Origin: Bacillota bacterium
GTDB taxonomy: Bacteria > Bacillota > Limnochordia > Darwinibacteriales > Darwinibacteriaceae
Direction: 5' to 3'
NCBI GenBank assembly: GCA_012837385.1
Contig: DURH01000069.1
Coordinates: 1-64,000, forward strand
DNA length: 64,000 nucleotides
The notes below the pieces were generated by a model. That model saw only the letters and a program-made list of their open reading frames with translations. It made no database searches and had not been told where the DNA came from. Positions 7,837 to 17,615 of the stretch are shown piece by piece; the stretch's first letter is position 1; every line of letters starts with the position of its first letter. A program made the position numbers and the translations under genes.

Positions 7837-8226
7837 CTACCTCGCGCCCCTGCCTCCCCGCTTTGAATCTTGACTTTTCTTCAGTGCTGTCAGCCTCTCA
7901 TCACTATCTTTGAGGAACCGCATTAAGCGTTCTTCAAAATCCACTGAGTTATTGGCTCTCCTACGGGGACCGCGACGATCGCGTGATGCTTGCTGAGGAT
8001 TTGCCTGTTTGATGGACAGGCCAATCTTACCTTCGCTCACATTGATGACTTTAACTTTGACAATATCATTCTCGTTAATAAAGTCTTTAATGTCTTTTAC
8101 GTAGGCATCAGCAACTTCAGAAATGTGGATCAAACCGGTTTTTCCATTGGAAAGTTCCACGAAAGCCCCAAAATGGGTTATCCCGGTAACCTTCCCTTCG
8201 ACAATGCTGCCGACATCAATTGACAT
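7837..8226 (-). CDS. S1 RNA-binding domain protein (YabR / GSP13-like)
   Basis: 129 aa. A single S1 domain occupies residues 1-72 (GSIVEGKVTGITHFGAFVEL, GLIHISEVAD, KVINVSEGKIGLSIK). A basic Arg-rich linker and a helical tail follow. The position directly after divIC matches yabR of B. subtilis. It probably binds RNA or the ribosome. RBS GAGGAATTTCTTAACGT precedes the ATG. Confidence 0.9.
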   Translation of the reverse strand: MSIDVGSIVEGKVTGITHFGAFVELSNGKTGLIHISEVADAYVKDIKDFINENDIVKVKVINVSEGKIGLSIKQANPQQASRDRRGPRRRANNSVDFEERLMRFLKDSDERLTALKKSQDSKRGGRGAR

Positions 8227-8362
8227 ACGTTAAGAAATTCCTCCTCTTGGATTTTGCCGCTGCAGGGCACTCGGCTGATTTTCATTATATATTATTGGCA
8301 TTTTTGTGTCAATGAATCTATCGTCCTGTCTGCACAGGCTGGGCAGCAGCAATCCAGAGCGA

Positions 8363-8665
8363 TTAATCAACAGGTTCCGATAACCTGTACACCACTTCCC
8401 CAGGTTTTACCAGCCCCAGCTGTTCCCTGGCCACCTTCTCCACATTCTCAGGGGAAAGCCACTCCTCAATCTCCCGCTCCAGATCTTCCCTGCGCATCTC
8501 CAGTACGGCGATGCGCTTTTCTAAAGCCTCGATCTCCCGCCTCAGCTTGTAGTTGGCTGCGGCGTTACGGGCAAAGGCAAACCCCACCCAGGCGATGAGA
8601 ACCAGAAGCAGAACCCGCCCCAGGTTTATGCGCTTCTTTCCCTGCTGTTTTACTTCACGGGCCAT
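8363..8665 (-). CDS. divIC: Septum formation initiator, DivIC/FtsB family
   Basis: 100 aa bitopic division protein of the DivIC-FtsL-DivIB complex. Basic cytoplasmic end (KQQGKKRINLG), one membrane helix at about residues 17-34, a leucine-rich coiled coil (about 38-70), then the conserved VEKVAREQLGLVKPGEVVYRL. The neighbours yabQ and the S1 gene reproduce the B. subtilis yabP-yabQ-divIC-yabR order. Confidence 0.92.
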   Translation of the reverse strand: MAREVKQQGKKRINLGRVLLLVLIAWVGFAFARNAAANYKLRREIEALEKRIAVLEMRREDLEREIEEWLSPENVEKVAREQLGLVKPGEVVYRLSEPVD

Positions 8666-8727
8666 GCCAACTACCTCCTGAGTACTTCATTCACCCTCCC
8701 GTGAAGTTTTCCTGCCGCCGGCAGTCC

Positions 8728-9207
8728 TCATCTTTTCCAGCTGCGCCAGCGCAGCTTGGGGGAAATGCGCCACATCCTCCTAGGTCGCGCCCTTGCCCTG
8801 GTGCGGTGGTGATAGTGAAAGCGAGCTTCCTGAATAACCCTAACCGGCAGCGAACCCAGCCAGACCACAAAGGTGATCACTAAGTTTAAAAGGCGCCTGA
8901 TCAGATCCACCAGCCAGAGCAGGAAGGAAATGACCAGGCCGCTTAAGAGCAGGTAGTAAAAGCCGAGGCCCAGGGCCAGTCCAATCACAACATAGCCCCG
9001 TAATTCGCCCCAGTTGGCCAGGATAATGTACAGCACCAAGACTGGGGTTACCAGGGCCCAAAACAGCAGATCCAAGAGGGGGGTGCTGATTATGCCGGGG
9101 CGCACCAGCCCCCTGATCACCCGGAATAGATCAAAAAAGATCCCCAAATTCACTCCGGCCAAGAGGACGATACCAAAGGCATAGAGCTGAGTGCCCAGGG
9201 GTTCCAT
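8728..9207 (-). CDS. yabQ: Spore cortex biosynthesis protein YabQ
   Basis: 159 aa with about five predicted membrane helices and a basic C-terminus (RTRARARPRR). YabQ features are the N-terminal LYAFGIVLLAGVNLGIFFDL and FRVIRG. In B. subtilis YabQ is made in the mother cell under sigma-E and is needed for cortex assembly. It lies 18 bases downstream of yabP, so one operon. Confidence 0.88.
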   Translation of the reverse strand: MEPLGTQLYAFGIVLLAGVNLGIFFDLFRVIRGLVRPGIISTPLLDLLFWALVTPVLVLYIILANWGELRGYVVIGLALGLGFYYLLLSGLVISFLLWLVDLIRRLLNLVITFVVWLGSLPVRVIQEARFHYHHRTRARARPRRMWRISPKLRWRSWKR

Positions 9208-9225
9208 GCCTACACCTCCCCGCCG

Positions 9226-9510
9226 TCAGCGAAACAGCCTGGCCAAAAACCCCCGGCTTTTCTTGCCCAGGGAATCCCCTAGGTACTCTACTGATTGGAT
9301 ATAGCCCTGGACTAGGAGATTGCCCTTTTCCAAGTTCAGCTCCTTAATGTGCAGGTCTTCACCTTGCACCACCAAGCCTCCCAGCTCCGTTTCCAGCACT
9401 ATTTCACCGTCGTCAAAGCTCTCCACATGGAGCACTCCATCTAAGGTGAGCTTCTCCCGTTCGGCTAGAATGAGCTGATGGCGTACACTGTTCAGCCTTC
9501 TCTCTTCCAC
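9226..9510 (-). CDS. yabP: Sporulation protein YabP
   Basis: 94 aa from GTG 9510, chosen because GGGGAGGT stands 6-7 nt upstream; an ATG at 9546 has a poor site and adds an unconserved extension. YabP signature: HQLILAEREKLTLDGVLHVE, ETELGGLVVQGEDLHIK, LNLEKGNLLVQG. A small soluble mother-cell protein required for sporulation, partner of YabQ. The usual upstream yabO/rqcP gene is absent here. Confidence 0.9.
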   Translation of the reverse strand: MEERRLNSVRHQLILAEREKLTLDGVLHVESFDDGEIVLETELGGLVVQGEDLHIKELNLEKGNLLVQGYIQSVEYLGDSLGKKSRGFLARLFR

Positions 9511-9585
9511 ATCCCTTACCTCCCCGCAGAGCAGAAGCATCCGCATCTTCCTTGAACATTCTATGCTTGGAGGAGGCAGGATAGA

Positions 9586-10542
9586 CTATTTGTAGATCTG
9601 CCTGATGGTCACCCCATCGAAGAAGGTCTTTACGATCTCTTCGGGACTCTTGCCCTCTTTGGCCAGCATATAGGCGTCCCACTGGCTGAGCCCAACACCG
9701 TGGCCATAACCTGTGCCGCCCATGCGCAGCACGCCGTTTTCAAAGGAGAAATCCTTGACCAAGGTGGATTTCATCTTGGTGGAATCCACTGCCAAACGGA
9801 ACTCAGGGCCGGATATTTCCTGCTCACCCTGGGAACCCCGCACCAGAATCTTAGTAATGCGTTCTGTAGGCCCCCGCTCTGTGATTTCCAAACCGGTGAT
9901 CTCCCCTACATTTACTCCCTTAGCCGCCAAGAGGTTCCTCAGCTCCGAGGCTGTGTATTCCACCTGCCATGCCTTTACATCCTCAGGCACATGCTCGTTA
10001 TCAGGCAGGCGCACGCTTTTAGTAAACGGCGGCTCGTCTTCCTGATAGTCCAGCCCCTCCTTGGCACGGGCGGTGATGCCGCCAGAATAGGCGTGGAACC
10101 AGCCCCGCACATAGCGGTTATCATAGGTCATCACCTCTCCCCGGGTCATCTCCACCCCCCGCTTGATCTCTTCTGTGATCGCTTGGGGGTTGTAGGCCTG
10201 GGTTTCCTCAATAGACGTGGACACATCGGCACCGTACTTATCCTTCACTCCCCCTTGGGAGACGAAGTCCATGGTAAAACTGCGGGCGAAAATGGCCTGG
10301 GCGGCATAGGCTTCCACTGGCCAGTCTGGGAACATCTCGCCTGCCACCACTCCCGCTAGATATTCTTCCAGCTTCATTTCCTTGATTTGGCCCGTTTCAT
10401 TTATATACACAGTGAGGGTGGGCTCGTTTTCCAACTCCCGGACGATGTTGCTGTCATCGCCTGACCAGCTGATTAACAGCACTACGCTGGCGATGGCCAC
10501 CAGAACCAATCCCAGCACCACCACCTGGTTCTTTCTTGCCAT
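9586..10542 (-). CDS. SpoIID/LytB domain protein
   Basis: 318 aa from ATG 10542 (GAAGGAGGATCCCC). One N-terminal membrane anchor (about residues 6-25), then the SpoIID domain: LEEYLAGVVAGEMFPDWPVE, YAAQAIFARSF and the C-terminal YGHGVGLSQWDAYMLAKEG. SpoIID is a lytic transglycosylase that acts on peptidoglycan during engulfment; LytB-type paralogues modify autolysin activity. Location next to yabP suggests a spore role, but this may be a paralogue rather than spoIID itself. Confidence 0.82.
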   Translation of the reverse strand: MARKNQVVVLGLVLVAIASVVLLISWSGDDSNIVRELENEPTLTVYINETGQIKEMKLEEYLAGVVAGEMFPDWPVEAYAAQAIFARSFTMDFVSQGGVKDKYGADVSTSIEETQAYNPQAITEEIKRGVEMTRGEVMTYDNRYVRGWFHAYSGGITARAKEGLDYQEDEPPFTKSVRLPDNEHVPEDVKAWQVEYTASELRNLLAAKGVNVGEITGLEITERGPTERITKILVRGSQGEQEISGPEFRLAVDSTKMKSTLVKDFSFENGVLRMGGTGYGHGVGLSQWDAYMLAKEGKSPEEIVKTFFDGVTIRQIYK

Positions 10543-10711
10543 GGGGATCCTCCTTCGGTTTTTCCTTAGTGTCACCCAAAAAAGGGGCTAAAATCGCTTA
10601 AAATGGGGGGTTAAAGTCAAAGATCATGGGGAAAATATTACCACCGCGGCAGGAGAACCCGAATAATCCTAGAATTAGTGGGTATATTTCCACCCTAAAG
10701 GAGGTCTATTT

Positions 10712-10990
10712 GTGAACAAAGCTGAGTTGATCGCCAGTGTTGCCGATAAATCCGGCATGACGAAAAAGGCAGCAGGTGACGCAGTTGAGGCAGTATTCGC
10801 GGCAATCTCTGAGACCCTAGCTCGTGAAGAGAAAGTTACCATCGTAGGTTTTGGTACCTTTGAAGTAAGAGATCGTCAAGCACGCAAGGGAGTCAATCCC
10901 TCTACGGGAGAAGAGATTATGATTCCAGCCACGAAGGTTCCTGCCTTCAAGCCTGGCAAATCTCTCCGCGAAGCAGTTGCTCCAAAGTAA
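10712..10990 (+). CDS. hup: HU family DNA-binding protein
   Basis: 92 aa histone-like nucleoid protein. MNKAELIASVADKSGMTKK at the N-terminus, beta-arm region (GFGTFEVRDRQARKGVNPST) and C-terminal IPATKVPAFKPGKSLREAV are all intact. Start is GTG with a near-perfect AAAGGAGGTC 5 nt upstream. In B. subtilis hbs lies elsewhere; HU beside mazG is common in clostridia. Followed by its own terminator. Confidence 0.95.
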   Translation: MNKAELIASVADKSGMTKKAAGDAVEAVFAAISETLAREEKVTIVGFGTFEVRDRQARKGVNPSTGEEIMIPATKVPAFKPGKSLREAVAPK

Positions 10991-11003
10991 GAGAAATTGT
11001 TTT

Positions 11004-11038
11004 CCCCCTAGGTGGGAGATCCCCCTTAGGGGGTTTTC
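11004..11038 (+). terminator. Terminator of hup
   Basis: CCCCCTA...TAGGGGG stem with an inner GGG/CCC pairing, followed by TTTTCTCTATTT. Confidence 0.75.
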
Positions 11039-11064
11039 TCTATTTATCGGAAAGGAGTTCGTCC

Positions 11065-11853
11065 ATGTCCTGGTCCAACTTAGTCAGCATAATAGCCAAA
11101 CTGCGCTCTCCAGAAGGGTGTCCCTGGGATCGGGCCCAAACCCACGAGAGCTTGAAGCGCTTTCTACTGGAAGAAACCTACGAGCTTTTTGAAGCCATCG
11201 ATGCAGCCAATCCCCAAGCCATCAAAGACGAACTCGGAGATGTGCTGCTGCAGGTACTGCTCCACGCCCAAATTGCCCAAGAGAAGGGCCATTTCTCCAT
11301 GGAAGACGTAGTTGTCAACCTCAGCGAAAAGCTGGTCCGCCGCCACCCCCATGTGTTCGGTGAGGTTTCCGCGGACACCCCAGAAGAAGTGATGGTGAAC
11401 TGGGATGCCATCAAAAAGCGGGAAAAGACTGGGCAGGAACGCAAGTCGGTCTTGGACGGTGTGCCCAAGGAGTTCCCTGCCTTGATGCGGGCGGAAAAAA
11501 TCCAGAAAAAAGCAGCTAAAGTGGGCTTTGATTGGGACCACACCCATGAAGTGGTGGAGAAAGTAAAAGAGGAATTTCGCGAACTGGAAGAGGCAGCTGC
11601 TGCTGGCAGCCAGGAACAGCTCGAAGAGGAGCTGGGCGATCTGCTCTTTGCCATCGTCAACCTCTCCCGCTTTATCAAGGTAGACCCAGAGTTCGCCCTG
11701 CAAAAGGCCACCGCCAAGTTCACCAAGCGTTTTCAACTCTTGGAGGGCTATGCCAGGGAGGAGAACCTGGACTTAGCGGAATTGAGCCTGGATGATCTGA
11801 ACCTGCTCTGGGACAGGGCTAAGGATCATCTGCGCAAAAAGCCCCAAGCCTGA
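11065..11853 (+). CDS. mazG: Nucleoside triphosphate pyrophosphohydrolase MazG
   Basis: 262 aa with two MazG modules. The first has GCPWDRAQTHESLKRFLLEE, EETYELFEAID and ELGDVLLQVLLHAQ (metal-binding EExxE/ExxD). The second has EEFRELEEA and EELGDLLFAIVNL. It hydrolyses NTPs/dNTPs to monophosphates, a housecleaning role. It lacks the N-terminal methylase-like domain of B. subtilis YabN. Start ATG with AAAGGAG 8 nt upstream. Its end overlaps the convergent spoVB-like gene by 28 bases. Confidence 0.93.
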   Translation: MSWSNLVSIIAKLRSPEGCPWDRAQTHESLKRFLLEETYELFEAIDAANPQAIKDELGDVLLQVLLHAQIAQEKGHFSMEDVVVNLSEKLVRRHPHVFGEVSADTPEEVMVNWDAIKKREKTGQERKSVLDGVPKEFPALMRAEKIQKKAAKVGFDWDHTHEVVEKVKEEFRELEEAAAAGSQEQLEEELGDLLFAIVNLSRFIKVDPEFALQKATAKFTKRFQLLEGYAREENLDLAELSLDDLNLLWDRAKDHLRKKPQA

Positions 11854-13421
11854 AGGCGCTCACCCAGAGCGGCCCCAATCCCTGGAAGCAGGGCCACATC
11901 ACGGCGGGTGAGGCTGCCCCAGATCATCAAGATCAAGAAGTAGAGGACAAAGCAGAAAACAAGAGGGCCCAAGGTTGCCGCGGCTGCCGGCAGAAAATGG
12001 GCTAGAGTGTCTTGGAGTAGGTAAAGCAAGGCGGCAGTCCCCCCTGAGGCCAGTACCGGATAAACCACCGCGCTGCGCCAGTTGATCACGTTTCCCACCC
12101 TGCGCCAGACGGAAACAAGGTTGAGGACCGCGATCAGCGCCCAGCTTAAGGTGGTGCTCCAGGCCGCCCCTAAAATGCCTAGACTAGGTTCGGCCACCAG
12201 GAGGTAGTTGAGGGCAAACTTGAGAAGCACCCCCAAACCGAGGTTGCGCACAGGGAGGGACATGACGCCTAGGCCCTGGAGAACCCCTGTGCTTGCCTGA
12301 ATTGCTCCCAGGGTAACTGTGCCCACAGCCAGGATGCGCAGGGGAGATGCTACCTGGCTGTAGCCGAAGAGCACCTGGCCCAAAGGCTCCGCCAGGACCC
12401 AGAGGGCGGCACAAGAGGGAATGCCAAAGATCAAGGCGATGCGCAGCGCCTCTTCTGCCCGGTGTTTGATCAGCCTATCCTTTTTCAACGCCCAAGCCTC
12501 TGAGATAGCCGGCACCAAACTAGTTGCCAGGGCCACAGTGACAATATTGGGGAACTGGGCGAGGGTGAGGGCCATACCCAAGTGCCCTAAACCTTCCCGC
12601 ACTTCTGCCCCGCCGAAGCCAGCGGCCTGCAGGCGCAGGGGTATCAGCCAGCTGTCTGCCAGCTGCATAATGGGCCAGAGAATTGTGGCCACCACCGCAG
12701 GGGCCGCCAGGGAAAGAAGGCGTCTGGCTAGGCTTCCCACTGGTTCCGGCTCCACAGGGCGGAGAGGATGGATCTCTTTAAGAAGCTGCCTGTGTTTGAG
12801 GAGGTAGGCTGCTGCCAGCATAAGCCAGCCAGCAAACTCTCCGAAAATGAAGGAGGCGGTAACACCTGTTACAGCGAGCTCTAGGCTTTTCGTCCTCAGG
12901 TACATACTCAAAGCGATGGTGGCTATTACCCGCACCACCTGATCCAGCACCTGGGATACCGCGGTGGGCGTCATATACTGCAGTCCCTGGAAAAAACCGC
13001 GGAAACCAGCACTGAGGGCTAAAAAGAAGCAAGCAGGCCCTAAGGCAGCCAAAGGGGCGGTGATGCCTGCATCCTTGGCAAAGGTGGCAGCCAGCCACGG
13101 GGCACCCATGGCCAGTACCAAGCCCACAGAGCCTCCCGTGATAAGCAGGAGGAGCAGTCCGGTGCGGAACACCCTCCGCACTTCTTCCACGGAACCTAGG
13201 GCGGCTTTCTCCGCGATCAATTTGGAGATGGCCACTGGCAGTCCCCCAATGGCCACCACCGCCGCAAAGTAATGAATGGGTTTGACCAGCTGGTACAAGC
13301 CCATCCCTTCATCGAAAATCAAACGCGGCAGCACGATCATGTAAATGAGGCCGATTAGGCGGTTCGCTGCACTGGCTGCCGCTAAGACTGCCGCTCCGCG
13401 CAAAAAAGACTCCTTGGTCAT
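11826..13421 (-). CDS. spoVB: SpoVB-type MOP-family flippase
   Basis: 531 aa with about 14 membrane helices. Start at ATG 13421 (GGGAAGTAGGGCCT), not the upstream ATG 13445, which has no ribosome site. N-terminus SFLRGAAVLAAASAANRLIGLIYMI and the first-helix pair FDEGMGLYQLVKPIHYF are typical of the SpoVB/MurJ-like oligosaccharidyl-lipid flippases. In spore formers it supports cortex synthesis, probably with SpoVD/SpoVE. It sits between spoVT and mazG as in B. subtilis (spoVT-spoVB-yabN). Confidence 0.85.
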   Translation of the reverse strand: MTKESFLRGAAVLAAASAANRLIGLIYMIVLPRLIFDEGMGLYQLVKPIHYFAAVVAIGGLPVAISKLIAEKAALGSVEEVRRVFRTGLLLLLITGGSVGLVLAMGAPWLAATFAKDAGITAPLAALGPACFFLALSAGFRGFFQGLQYMTPTAVSQVLDQVVRVIATIALSMYLRTKSLELAVTGVTASFIFGEFAGWLMLAAAYLLKHRQLLKEIHPLRPVEPEPVGSLARRLLSLAAPAVVATILWPIMQLADSWLIPLRLQAAGFGGAEVREGLGHLGMALTLAQFPNIVTVALATSLVPAISEAWALKKDRLIKHRAEEALRIALIFGIPSCAALWVLAEPLGQVLFGYSQVASPLRILAVGTVTLGAIQASTGVLQGLGVMSLPVRNLGLGVLLKFALNYLLVAEPSLGILGAAWSTTLSWALIAVLNLVSVWRRVGNVINWRSAVVYPVLASGGTAALLYLLQDTLAHFLPAAAATLGPLVFCFVLYFLILMIWGSLTRRDVALLPGIGAALGERLQAWGFLRR

Positions 13422-13497
13422 AGGCCCTACTTCCCTTCTACTCATGCTTACGCAGGGAAGGTACAGCTTATGAGGAGTCCTCCGCCTTTCTTCTTTA

Positions 13498-14037
13498 TTA
13501 CTGCTCCATCTGTTTTGCTAAAAAGCCGGCTGCTGTCTCACAAAGTTTCAGTTCAAGCTCGCCCATCTGGCGGTTAGCTTCGTTAGTACCTAGGATAACT
13601 GCCCCAATCGGATCTCCCTCTGATATGATGGGAGCGATAACCTGCATGGCGAAATCCCACATCTCATCCTCAGGATGCTCTCCCTTTTTCGTGGTAATAC
13701 TGCGTCTGGATTCCATGGCCTGCTCCACCAGGGCAACCACAGGGCGATCAATCCACTGCTTTTTTGGCCCACCAGATACAGCCACCACTGCGTCCCGATC
13801 TGTAATGATGGCTACATGGCCTGTGGTTTCATACAGGGAGTCGGAGTACTCCTGAGCAAAATCTCCCAGTTCACCAATGGGAGAATACTTCTTGAGGATA
13901 ACTTCTCCGTCTCTATCTACAAAGATCTCCAAGGGATCTCCTTCGCGAATGCGCAGAGTGCGCCTGATTTCTTTGGGGATGACTACACGGCCCAGATCGT
14001 CGATGCGTCGTACTATTCCAGTTGCTTTCACTGTCAC
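13498..14037 (-). CDS. spoVT: Stage V sporulation protein T, forespore transcription regulator
   Basis: 179 aa. An AbrB-like swapped-hairpin DNA-binding domain at residues 1-50 (TGIVRRIDDLGRVVIPKEIR, LEIFVDRDGEVILKKY) precedes a GAF-like domain. Full length for SpoVT, which tunes sigma-G-dependent genes in the forespore. A sigma-G-like promoter lies directly upstream at 14066-14095. Next gene downstream is spoVB, as in B. subtilis. Confidence 0.95.
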   Translation of the reverse strand: MTVKATGIVRRIDDLGRVVIPKEIRRTLRIREGDPLEIFVDRDGEVILKKYSPIGELGDFAQEYSDSLYETTGHVAIITDRDAVVAVSGGPKKQWIDRPVVALVEQAMESRRSITTKKGEHPEDEMWDFAMQVIAPIISEGDPIGAVILGTNEANRQMGELELKLCETAAGFLAKQMEQ

Positions 14038-14065
14038 ACCCCTCTTTTCAAAGTCAGCTTGGGGT

Positions 14066-14095
14066 TAGTATAAGCGCAGGTTACCACTTTTATTC
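14066..14095 (-). promoter_or_regulatory. Sigma-G-like promoter of spoVT
   Basis: Minus strand GAATA (14095-14091), 18-nt spacer, TATACTA (14072-14066). This fits the remembered sigma-G consensus GHATR-N17/18-CATNHTA except for one base of the -10. It overlaps the end of mfd and is placed for spoVT, a known sigma-G gene in B. subtilis. Confidence 0.55.
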
Positions 14096-17000
14096 ATTGG
14101 CCATCTCAGCCACAACCTCAGCTAACAGTGTTAATGCCTGGTGGTCCGCCTTCAGCTTTTCCACTAAGAGCTGGCCGCCGCGACCGTGGCGGTAGGAGAT
14201 CTTCCCCTGGTACTTCTGGTGCAGTGCCGCGTACTTGTGCACGTCAACCCCGTATCCTTCTAGGAAGCGAAGCTCGTATTTGCTCTTGCGCACCGTAATG
14301 CTCTCCACGCCAATCTGGCGGGCCAGAATCTTCACGCGCATGCTCTGCACCAAGTTCCGGGCGGGATCAGGCAGATCGCCAAAGCGGTCCTGAATCTCAT
14401 CCTCCAAATCATCGCAGGCTTCCAGAGACGACAGGTTGGCGATGCGCTGATAGAGTTCCACCTTCTGGGCAGAGTCCGGCACATACTCATCAGGCAGGTA
14501 GGCGTCCACTTTTAGGTCTAGGGAAGGATCTGGCAGGGCAGGCTTTTCCTGTCCTTTTAGTTCCTGAATGGCTTCCTCTAACAGCCGGCAGTAGAGCTCA
14601 AAACCTACGGAAGCGATAAAGCCGTGCTGCTCTGGGCCTAGGAGGTTGCCTGCGCCGCGGATCTCCAAGTCCCGCATGGCGATGCGGATCCCCGAACCCA
14701 GCTCGGTAAACTCCTTAATGGCAGAAAGCCTCTTCTCCGCATCCTCCGAGAGCACCTTATCCTTGCGATGGGTGAAATAGGCGTAGGCCACCCTGTTGGT
14801 ACGGCCCACCCTTCCCCGCAGCTGGTAAAGCTGGGCTAAGCCCAAATAGTCGGCGTCATCTACAATAAGGGTGTTCACATTGCCGATATCCATACCCGTT
14901 TCAATAATGGTGGTGCAGAGTAAGATGTCGAACTCCCCGTTGTAGAAGTCCAGCATCACCCTCTCCAGCACAGTCTCATCCATCTGGCCGTGCGCGATAG
15001 CGATCCTGGCTTCCGGCACCAGCTTCTGCAGTTCTGCATAGACATGCTCAATGGACTGCACCCTGTTGTGCACAAAGTACACCTGGCCCTGCCTGGCTAG
15101 TTCCCTAAGAATAGCCTGGCGGATCACCTGATCATCGTATTCCACCACATAGGTGCGCACTGGATAGCGGTCTTCGGGAGGGGTCTCAATTACGCTCATA
15201 TCCCGTACACCCACCATGGCCATATGCAGGGTGCGGGGGATGGGTGTCGCTGAAAGGGTGAGTACATCCACATTGGTGGTGAGCTCCTTCAGTCTTTCCT
15301 TTTGAGCCACCCCAAAACGCTGTTCCTCGTCGACGATAACCAATCCCAAATCTTTAAATACCACATCCTTAGAAAGCAGGCGGTGCGTTCCGATCACCAC
15401 ATCTACAGACCCAGATTTCACACCCTGCAGCACTTTAGAGATTTCCTTTTGGGTTTGAAAGCGGCTGATCACAGCCACATTGAGGGGGAAGCCTTCAAAG
15501 CGCTCCACAAAAGTGCGGTGATGCTGCTGGGCTAAGATGGTGGTTGGCACCAGCACTGCCACCTGCTTGCCCCCAGCTATGGCTTTGAAGGCGGCCCGAA
15601 TTGCCACTTCCGTCTTGCCGTAACCCACGTCACCGCAGAGCAGTCGGTCCATGGGCCGGCTCTTTTCCATATCCCGCTTCACCGCTTCAATGGCTTGAAT
15701 CTGATCAGGAGTCTCCTGGTAAGGGAAAGCATTTTCTAAGTCCTGCTGCCAGGGAGTATCTGGGGGAAACGCAAACCCCGGAGCTGCTTCCCGTTCAGCA
15801 TAGAGCTTAAGCAGGCCTTCCGCCATCTCCTGCACCGATTCTTTAGCGCGCTTCTTCACCCGGCTCCATTCGCTGCCGCCCAATTTGGAAAGGCGGGGTG
15901 ATCCTTCATCCAGGCCCACATACCTCTGGAGCAGGTGGATCTGATCAATGGGTACATAGAGCCGGTCCTGCCCGGCATAGCGGATCTGCAGGTAGTCTTT
16001 GCGCAGCCCGTCTACTTCCAGCTGTTCAATACCTATGTACTGGCCGATGCCGTGATTGATATGCACCACATAATCACCCTGGCGCAGTTCATGGGGGGCA
16101 ATGCGCAGCCCCTCTTCCACCTTAGGCGCCCGAGCCTTCTTTCTAGGACGGCCGTAGAGCTCCAGTTCCGTGAAAACGCTGAGCTTAAAGGCGGGGTGCT
16201 CGAAACCTGTTTCCAAACTCCCAGTTGTGATTACGCAGTTCCCCACCTGCAATTCCTTACCCAGCTCATCTATGTACACAGCAGGTACATCATCATCCCG
16301 AAGCAGCTCCACAAGGCGCTCGCCCCGCTCTTTGGTGGAAACCAAGATCAAGATGCGGTAGTGGTCTTTGCGCAGCTGCTTAACACGGCGCAGCATGCGC
16401 TCAATCTTGCCGCCAAAGTGCTCTGGCATGCGCAGACCTAAGGAAGTGCTGGAAAGGGTCTCCATGCCTGCCACCCTTTTGCCTAACACTGAAAGGTAAA
16501 CGGGGGAATACGCCTGGAACTTGCTCCACAAAGAGCCCCAGTCCCAAAAGAGCTCCGAGAGGTTGCTGAGAATTCTACCCCGCTTCAGCAGCAGGCTGAA
16601 GTTCTCTCCGATTTCCATAGACGCATTTACCGCGGCCTCCTTGAGGCGCACTGGCTCATCCAAGACCAGCAGGGTGTCTTGGGGCAGGTATTCCAAAAGG
16701 GAGACGATCTCGCCAAAGAACACTTTGTACTGATCCATGCCGGGGAAATAGCGCTGCTGGTCAAAAGCTTCAAGATGGCGAGCAGTCTGCTCCAACAGGG
16801 CATCTGCTTCTTCCATCAGTTTCAGCCTGTACAGACGCTCACTCTGATTCTGAGCCACTTCCCAGATGCGCTCTTTGATGCGGTCCAGATCGTCGAAGTT
16901 GTACAGGGTCTCCCTGGCCGCACCAATGGTCACCTCCGTGAGGTTCTCCAACGACCTCTGGCTGGCAAAATCAAAACTGCGCAGGGAATCTACTTCATCT

Positions 17001-17596
17001 CCAAAAAGTTCGATGCGCACCGGCTGAGGCAGGTTAAAAGGAGAGATATCGAGGATGCCGCCGCGGATGCTGAACTGGCCCCAGTTTTCCACTACAGAGA
17101 CGCGTTCATAACCAAGGTACACCAGATCCTCTGCCACCTGCTCCAGATCCAGACGCGTACCCCATTTAAGTGAAAATTCTGAATCTCGTAGGCGTTCCGG
17201 AGCAGTCAGCCCCTCTAGTAAGGCTGCTATGGATGTGAGGATTATGGTTCCCGGTTTGTTTCCTTCCTGCAAGACCGCTAGTCTTGCTGCCCGCAGGTCC
17301 AGAGCAGTGAGAGCCTCTTCGTGGGGCATGAGCTCGTTGGCTTCCCAAATCAATGTCCTGCTGTGGGGCAGGAAGGTTTGGAGATCCTGGGCCAATTTTT
17401 CCGCATGGCTCTGGTTTGCCGTCACCACCAGCATCACCCTCTGGGGGTCGTAGATGGTGCTCAGGAAAGCAGAGCGCTGGCTGCCTGATAGGCCGGTTAC
17501 AATCTGGCCCCGCTTTGGTTCATACTTAATGCTCTGACCAACGAGGCTCAGCTCTCTGCTCTGGCGCAGGAGTTCCACTAAACTCTGCAGCGACAA
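14090..17596 (-). CDS. mfd: Transcription-repair coupling factor Mfd
   Basis: 1168 aa, full length. It displaces stalled RNA polymerase and recruits UvrA. UvrB-like N-terminal modules come first ([20 protein letters not shown]), then the CarD-like polymerase-interacting domain ([20 protein letters not shown]). The RecG-like translocase has Walker [15 protein letters not shown], motif [13 protein letters not shown] and motif [13 protein letters not shown], followed by the TRCF C-terminal domain. Start TTG with GAGGGGGAAGCACC. Fin (anti-sigma-F), often between pth and mfd, is not present. Confidence 0.98.
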   Translation of the reverse strand: MSLQSLVELLRQSRELSLVGQSIKYEPKRGQIVTGLSGSQRSAFLSTIYDPQRVMLVVTANQSHAEKLAQDLQTFLPHSRTLIWEANELMPHEEALTALDLRAARLAVLQEGNKPGTIILTSIAALLEGLTAPERLRDSEFSLKWGTRLDLEQVAEDLVYLGYERVSVVENWGQFSIRGGILDISPFNLPQPVRIELFGDEVDSLRSFDFASQRSLENLTEVTIGAARETLYNFDDLDRIKERIWEVAQNQSERLYRLKLMEEADALLEQTARHLEAFDQQRYFPGMDQYKVFFGEIVSLLEYLPQDTLLVLDEPVRLKEAAVNASMEIGENFSLLLKRGRILSNLSELFWDWGSLWSKFQAYSPVYLSVLGKRVAGMETLSSTSLGLRMPEHFGGKIERMLRRVKQLRKDHYRILILVSTKERGERLVELLRDDDVPAVYIDELGKELQVGNCVITTGSLETGFEHPAFKLSVFTELELYGRPRKKARAPKVEEGLRIAPHELRQGDYVVHINHGIGQYIGIEQLEVDGLRKDYLQIRYAGQDRLYVPIDQIHLLQRYVGLDEGSPRLSKLGGSEWSRVKKRAKESVQEMAEGLLKLYAEREAAPGFAFPPDTPWQQDLENAFPYQETPDQIQAIEAVKRDMEKSRPMDRLLCGDVGYGKTEVAIRAAFKAIAGGKQVAVLVPTTILAQQHHRTFVERFEGFPLNVAVISRFQTQKEISKVLQGVKSGSVDVVIGTHRLLSKDVVFKDLGLVIVDEEQRFGVAQKERLKELTTNVDVLTLSATPIPRTLHMAMVGVRDMSVIETPPEDRYPVRTYVVEYDDQVIRQAILRELARQGQVYFVHNRVQSIEHVYAELQKLVPEARIAIAHGQMDETVLERVMLDFYNGEFDILLCTTIIETGMDIGNVNTLIVDDADYLGLAQLYQLRGRVGRTNRVAYAYFTHRKDKVLSEDAEKRLSAIKEFTELGSGIRIAMRDLEIRGAGNLLGPEQHGFIASVGFELYCRLLEEAIQELKGQEKPALPDPSLDLKVDAYLPDEYVPDSAQKVELYQRIANLSSLEACDDLEDEIQDRFGDLPDPARNLVQSMRVKILARQIGVESITVRKSKYELRFLEGYGVDVHKYAALHQKYQGKISYRHGRGGQLLVEKLKADHQALTLLAEVVAEMANE

Positions 17597-17615
17597 GGTG
17601 CTTCCCCCTCTTCGG

